64,000 bases of DNA from Phormidium ambiguum IAM M-71. GTDB lineage: Bacteria; Cyanobacteriota; Cyanobacteriia; Cyanobacteriales; Aerosakkonemataceae. The stretch covers positions 1 through 64,000 of the forward strand of contig NZ_MRCE01000020.1 of assembly GCF_001904725.1 (NCBI RefSeq), given 5' to 3'. Each line of letters begins with the position of its first letter. Positions within the stretch are counted from its first letter, which is position 1. A program made the translations under genes and the position numbers. Shown in pieces: positions 60,023 through 64,000 of the stretch. The notes under the pieces are model-generated. The model searched no databases. It was not told where the DNA came from and saw only the letters and a program-made list of their open reading frames with translations.

Positions 60023-61699
60023 TTAATTTCGCTCCAACTTCTGACCCCAATAACTCATTAGTGGTGGGGCAAACACTGAAGTATCAGGAGAACTGGCTGG
60101 TTCGCAAACATATTTAGCTTGGTTTTCCATCGCCAATACCTCATCAGTTCTGGCAGAAAACAAAGTAAAAATAGTATCTCTTTGTGCTAGGAAATCTTGC
60201 AGGGATAATTGGATAGAAATGTGCGAGCATTTGCCATCAAGTACCATAGAGTATTGAGACTGAAAGACTGCGTTCGCCGCATTAACTACCATTTGTTCTA
60301 ACTCCGCTGGCGTAAAGTTTTGCGTCAGGTTAAGCAGTTGTTTCCATTCACTTTCAGTTAATGGCCCATCACCATGTTGGTAACGTGAATCGAATCGTTG
60401 TGCGTGTAGTTGGACAATTTCCTTACGCTCGATATGCTGAGGAAAACCAACATAAATTCTGCGATCGAAGCGTCCTTCGCGAGTCAGTTCTGGCGGTAGA
60501 GAATTAAAACGGTTTAAAGTTGCAATTACGTAAGTATAACTGGTTTTTTCTTGCAACCAAGTCAGTAATGTTCCTAATATTTGCCGATTTGAAGTAGCTT
60601 CACCAGAAGAAACTCTCTCGGTATCGAATAATTTATCAAATTCATCAAAACCTACAACTACAGGAGCTAAAGCTTCTAAGCGTCTAATTATTTCTCGTAG
60701 ATAACCAACGCCTCTGGCGACAATAATACCCACATCTAAAATGCACAATGTCCATCCTAGTTGATAGGCACAAGCTTTCACGGCTCTAGATTTTCCAGTT
60801 CCGGGTGGTCCTACCAGCAAGCAACCTTTAGGTAGAGGTAAGCCACAGTTTCTTGCCGCATCAGTATATCGATTTTTTACTTGCTCAAACATACTTCGCA
60901 ACCGATCTAAGCCACCAAATCCTCTGACTTCGGGCTGTGCAATGAAATCTAGATCTAAAGTGCGCTTTAGTCGCTCTTTTTTGTACTCTAGCAGATAGTT
61001 AATAACTGTTATTTCGTCGTTTTCTCTAGTTTGTGAATGTTTTAATCCTAACCTTAAACCTGTAGTAATTTCTTCTCTACTCAATCCAGCCGCAGCTAAG
61101 ATTAAGGAATTGCGGTTGCACAATTTACCCACACTTACATAAGATTGTATAAGTGCATCTATATGAGCAGCAATCTCTTCGAGAGCGGGTAAAGGTTTCC
61201 ACAGTTCAGGTATAGCAGAAGCTAAATCCAAGGGCAATTCTGTACCATCTGTACTCAGCAATATCAAGTAAGGAACAGATTGTTTTTGGTTAGCCTTAAC
61301 CTTAGCTTTCCATTCACCAAGCAAGTTTACTAAGATCGATCGCTTCCGCAAAGCATTAGATTTAGTTGCCTCATCAGTATCAGCCGATACTTGTATGAGT
61401 GACTGAAGATTTTCAACGATAAACATCGCCTCTCCAGCATAGCATTGCACAAAGTTTAAAGCTTGTATTGGTTCATCTGCTTCCCAGTTATCTATGCCAG
61501 GAGAAACATTTATTGAATCTACATTAACTCGAATTTCCCAAAATGCTTGTTGCCCCAAATTCCAGATATAAACTGGCAACTGCCGCTGCACCCCAATACT
61601 GGCGAGCAAGTGTAGAGTTTCCAGCCTTTCAATTAATAGGCTTTGGATGGAAATAACTCTGAATTCTTCTACTAATAAGTCAATGTTGTTCCACTGCAT
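60023..61699 (-). CDS. Ycf46-like AAA+ ATPase, 558 aa
   Basis: The N-terminal ~250 residues resemble the Ycf46 sensor part (LLASIGVQRQLPVYIWNLGQ). The AAA+ module has Walker A GPPGTGKS near 296, Walker B PVVVGFDEFDKLF, sensor VIATLNRFNSLPPELTREGR and the arginine finger GRFDRRIYVG. Plasmid copies of this family are common in cyanobacteria; the chromosomal relatives affect photosynthetic carbon uptake, but the plasmid paralogues are uncharacterised. It is transcribed away from the T4SS genes and close to two small membrane proteins. Confidence 0.8.
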   Translation of the reverse strand: MQWNNIDLLVEEFRVISIQSLLIERLETLHLLASIGVQRQLPVYIWNLGQQAFWEIRVNVDSINVSPGIDNWEADEPIQALNFVQCYAGEAMFIVENLQSLIQVSADTDEATKSNALRKRSILVNLLGEWKAKVKANQKQSVPYLILLSTDGTELPLDLASAIPELWKPLPALEEIAAHIDALIQSYVSVGKLCNRNSLILAAAGLSREEITTGLRLGLKHSQTRENDEITVINYLLEYKKERLKRTLDLDFIAQPEVRGFGGLDRLRSMFEQVKNRYTDAARNCGLPLPKGCLLVGPPGTGKSRAVKACAYQLGWTLCILDVGIIVARGVGYLREIIRRLEALAPVVVGFDEFDKLFDTERVSSGEATSNRQILGTLLTWLQEKTSYTYVIATLNRFNSLPPELTREGRFDRRIYVGFPQHIERKEIVQLHAQRFDSRYQHGDGPLTESEWKQLLNLTQNFTPAELEQMVVNAANAVFQSQYSMVLDGKCSHISIQLSLQDFLAQRDTIFTLFSARTDEVLAMENQAKYVCEPASSPDTSVFAPPLMSYWGQKLERN

Positions 61700-61762
61700 C
61701 TACATCTTCCTTATTAAAAATTACTAGCACTGACCTCTTTCTCAGGTTAGAAAATAGCCGTC

Positions 61763-62032
61763 TTAATCCAAAGTCACTGAGAATAAATAAAGACCAGCGG
61801 GTATACTGAGCAAGAATCTTATCCATTCAGGTAAGGGATTAAGTGGATAAGTAATAGCTGAGATGGCAAGCAATACTACTCCGTCTTGCCATTGTCCGCT
61901 TAGGGTTTGAAATCCTCCCACTACAGCGAATAAAGCTGTCAGCAACCACCCCAGTAACTCTTGGGCTAGTTGCAATTTACCTCTTTTTTCAGTTCTCGGT
62001 GGTGGCACATTCTTGTTGTTAGTCATTTTCAA
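61763..62032 (-). CDS. Small membrane protein, 89 aa
   Basis: Two hydrophobic segments (ELLGWLLTALFAVVGGFQTL and IRFLLSIPAGLYLFS) with a third possible in VVLLAISAITYPLN follow a basic N-terminus. It lies 63 bp upstream of the AAA+ gene on the same strand and may be cotranscribed. The 263-bp gap on its other side (62033-62295) separates it from the divergent T4SS genes. Confidence 0.6.
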   Translation of the reverse strand: MKMTNNKNVPPPRTEKRGKLQLAQELLGWLLTALFAVVGGFQTLSGQWQDGVVLLAISAITYPLNPLPEWIRFLLSIPAGLYLFSVTLD

Positions 62033-62295
62033 CTAAGGTATTTTCTGGTCTGATTATAAACCCTTTATTTGACCGTTATCTTTAGAGCAAATAGTCTACT
62101 ACCTCAGTCATAGTCTATTTATTTCTCAGGTTTTAATTCTTATTTATTATCAGTGGTTAGCAAATACAACTATGGTCTTATTTGCTGCCAAACCATAGCA
62201 TTGAAATAATAAATAATAGGATTCTGTCTAAGGAACGGTTTAATTCAATTGGTAATAAATGTATTAATAGGAAATCAGCAATTTTAAGTTTTCTT

Positions 62296-62931
62296 ATGTC
62301 ATCACCAAAGTTTCTTCCCGATAAAAACCCAGGACTTAATTCCTTTGTTGAACTAAATCAAATTCCTATCGAGTTACTTATTTACACAGCTTCAGGATTA
62401 CTGCTCGTGGATTTACTCATAGGATTTACTGCAACAAGCTTGATTTTGTTCGTGTTACTTTTGTTCGGTTCTGTTGCATTAATTTGGCGACAGGAATTTA
62501 ACAAGTTATTGGCAAAAATAGCTCGCGGGGTTAGTAGAGGACATATAAGAGTGGGAACCGTATTATTTCTGGTTATAGCTACAATCTGGTTCCTAAATTT
62601 AAGTGCTGCCCCTGCTCACGCTCAATTCTTTGTTAATACAGAACAATGGTTACGTCAATCTTTCCCAATTAGTGGTCAAGGTGGCACTGGTGCTGGTGCA
62701 AGTGGGGCTGGTGGTACTGATTTATATGCACTGGTATTTAATACCCTCCGAGCCATTTTCGTTTTGTATTTGGCAATATCATTAGTCAGGGTAATTGCAG
62801 CAGCCAGGAATGACGAAGATTGGCAAAATTTAGCCAGAACTCCCTTAATTATTTTGGTTGTCGTGACATTAGGTGATATCCTTGCTAGTTTAATTACAGG
62901 TCAAGGGACAGGTGGCGGCGGCGCACCTTAA
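62296..62931 (+). CDS. VirB2-like pilin/T4SS membrane protein, 211 aa
   Basis: Four hydrophobic segments: IPIELLIYTASGLLLVDLLI, LILFVLLLFGSVALIW, VGTVLFLVIATIWFLNLSAA, and the pair FVLYLAISLVRVIAA and TPLIILVVVTLGDILASLIT. An Ala-rich cleavage-like site (APAHAQF) precedes a Gly/Ala-rich loop and the final two helices, the typical arrangement of a VirB2/TrbC-type pilin. ATG 62296 is preferred over the upstream TTG 62182. It is followed by VirB3-like and VirB4-like genes in the expected order. Confidence 0.65.
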   Translation: MSSPKFLPDKNPGLNSFVELNQIPIELLIYTASGLLLVDLLIGFTATSLILFVLLLFGSVALIWRQEFNKLLAKIARGVSRGHIRVGTVLFLVIATIWFLNLSAAPAHAQFFVNTEQWLRQSFPISGQGGTGAGASGAGGTDLYALVFNTLRAIFVLYLAISLVRVIAAARNDEDWQNLARTPLIILVVVTLGDILASLITGQGTGGGGAP

Positions 62932-63002
62932 AAAAGGAGTAAGCGCGATTTTAGTTTCTTTGCAAATACGTAACTATTTCCTGAGTTTTCAATCTGAATT
63001 CC

Positions 63003-63416
63003 ATGCCAAATTCGCGCTCTTTTTCACCTACTAAAAGCACGTTTAGACCAGTTAACCCAACTTTGGGAAAAACGCCAAAGTTGGGGCCATTCCCCGGTAA
63101 TCAAGTTGCTCCTTGGGCAGGAATATGTTTAGTCAGCTACTACGTTTGTAAAACTGTATTTGGACTATCTTGGTTGTGGACAGGTTTAGCAGCTGGATGG
63201 GGATGCGCTACCTGGTGGATACTTACAGCAAATGGTGCTTGGTGGTGGTTATCTAAATTCGTTTCTGTTCCTAATTGGACAAGAGGATTTGCTTTATATC
63301 AACCGCTTCTGGAAAACCAGAAAGTCTTTCAATCTCAATATTCTAACAGACGAATTTTAATGGAATTACAACGCTCTAAACGAAAAAGTTTCAAAGCGAC
63401 GCGAGGAAGAAAATAA
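63003..63416 (+). CDS. VirB3-like small T4SS membrane protein, 137 aa
   Basis: A proline-rich cytoplasmic N-terminus, two membrane segments (VAPWAGICLVSYYVCKTVFG and WTGLAAGWGCATWWILTANG) and a basic C-terminus fit VirB3/TrbD-type subunits. The stop codon overlaps the start of the VirB4-like gene (TAATG), so expression is coupled. Sequence similarity is weak; the call relies on size, topology and order. Confidence 0.55.
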   Translation: MPNSRSFSPTKSTFRPVNPTLGKTPKLGPFPGNQVAPWAGICLVSYYVCKTVFGLSWLWTGLAAGWGCATWWILTANGAWWWLSKFVSVPNWTRGFALYQPLLENQKVFQSQYSNRRILMELQRSKRKSFKATRGRK

Positions 63417-64000
63417 TGGGCATACTAAAATTTTTTCAAGCTAAAGATTCAGCCAGAAATCTAAAAGACAAGCAGTTTAAGAAAAAAAAAGGTAAACCTC
63501 AACAAAAAATTGGTAAGCGTGAAGTCGATAATGGCTTTGGCAAAATTCGGGTAACTCCCCTTGAAGATGCTTTTCAATTAGCTAGTTTGTTAGAGATTAA
63601 TTTATTCGATCGCCCAATTGGAGCCTACATACTCAAAAAAGGTGAAGACAGTTTTATGATTCAGTTTGGCTTTGAGTGCCTTGGGATTCACTCAACCTTA
63701 AGGGATGAGGAAATTGACCCGATATTTGATGCGATCGAATCTGGTTTAAAAGACTTACCTTTTGACGAACGGCTAACTATTCATTTAGGCTCTTTTACTA
63801 CAGATAGTTTCCGACAAGCCGAACTAGAAACAATAGTACAAACTGCACCAAATCCAGAACTGCAATACCTAGTTTTGAGCGAAAAAGCACGTATACGGCA
63901 ACTAACTCGTCAAGGAATCCGAAAACCTAAATTCCTTCGTTTATATGGCACTTATACCATAGAACCGGAAACTGTAGGCACAACCGATCGTATTGAAAAA
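63416..64000 (+). CDS. VirB4/TraC-like conjugation ATPase, N-terminal part, cut by window end
   Basis: 195 codons are visible and the frame is open at the window end. After a basic start (QFKKKKGKPQQK) comes FGKIRVTPLEDAFQLASLLE and MIQFGFECLGIHSTLRDEEI, then IFDAIESGLKDLPFDERLTI. This matches the N-terminal domain of VirB4/TraC-type T4SS ATPases of cyanobacterial plasmids; the P-loop part would lie beyond the window. It supports a conjugative replicon. Confidence 0.7.
   Translation, partial: MGILKFFQAKDSARNLKDKQFKKKKGKPQQKIGKREVDNGFGKIRVTPLEDAFQLASLLEINLFDRPIGAYILKKGEDSFMIQFGFECLGIHSTLRDEEIDPIFDAIESGLKDLPFDERLTIHLGSFTTDSFRQAELETIVQTAPNPELQYLVLSEKARIRQLTRQGIRKPKFLRLYGTYTIEPETVGTTDRIEK

Noticed and set aside
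1-64000. tRNA, rRNA and insertion-sequence transposase genes
   Set aside because: I looked for them and saw none with recognisable features; small or decayed ones could have been missed by eye.

Overview
The window reads as a large mobile replicon, or an integrated conjugative element, of a cyanobacterium, probably a filamentous one. The signs are abundant HIP1-type GCGATCGC sites, small dispersed repeats around a CGCTACGCGAA core of the kind known from Nostoc-like genomes, and many cyanobacterium-typical families (Uma2, DUF29, DUF6876, a TIGR03985-like WYL protein, Ycf46-like AAA). The right end carries a VirB2/VirB3/VirB4-like type IV secretion start. No rRNA or tRNA genes were seen.

Layout. 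0.2-3.1 kb: small accessory genes. 3.1-8.0 kb: leader plus a 63-repeat CRISPR array. 8.2-23.4 kb: a type III-A module (cas6 with an HTH tail, a divergent WYL regulator, a Csx3-AAA fusion, a second Csx3, cas10-csm2-csm3-csm4-csm5, a second cas6, a Csx1-type CARF-HEPN ribonuclease) running into a cas3 split by a frameshift. 23.4-24.6 kb: a Uma2 gene, a 65-aa gene and a degenerate CRISPR mini-array. 24.6-31.0 kb: a type I module (cas8-cas7-cas5-cas6-cas4-cas1-cas2). 31.1-33.4 kb: a second leader and a 28-repeat array plus one decayed terminal repeat. 33.6-35.5 kb: small, partly decayed genes. 35.7-43.0 kb, minus strand: a MoxR/vWA/formylglycine-enzyme-like operon with iSTAND, trypsin-like and CU044_2847-like genes, matching the published class of NTP-dependent conflict systems. 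43.0-49.1 kb: small accessory genes and pseudogene remnants. 49.1-53.9 kb: a 1582-aa protein with a DFDGD motif that looks like a single-chain double-psi-beta-barrel polymerase. 54.3-64.0 kb: a ParA-like ATPase, plasmid-type hypotheticals, an AAA+ ATPase and the start of the T4SS cluster.

How it fits together. Both arrays have leaders with the same promoter, two conserved dyads and the same 233-bp distance from the -35 box to the first repeat. Their repeats share the same 24-nt 3' part, including the hairpin and the 8-nt handle. One adaptation set (Cas1-Cas2-Cas4) probably feeds both arrays, and crRNAs may be shared by the III-A and type I effectors. Cas10 keeps its GGDD cyclase but shows no HD nuclease motif. 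With Csx1 and two Csx3 ring-nuclease-type proteins nearby, immunity probably runs through cyclic oligoadenylate made and destroyed within the locus.

The most notable items are the DFDGD protein, a pair of gene ends with the substitution pattern of diversity-generating-retroelement variable regions, and the degenerate mini-array in front of cas8, which could be a crRNA-like regulator. All calls are made by eye from sequence; no database search was run.
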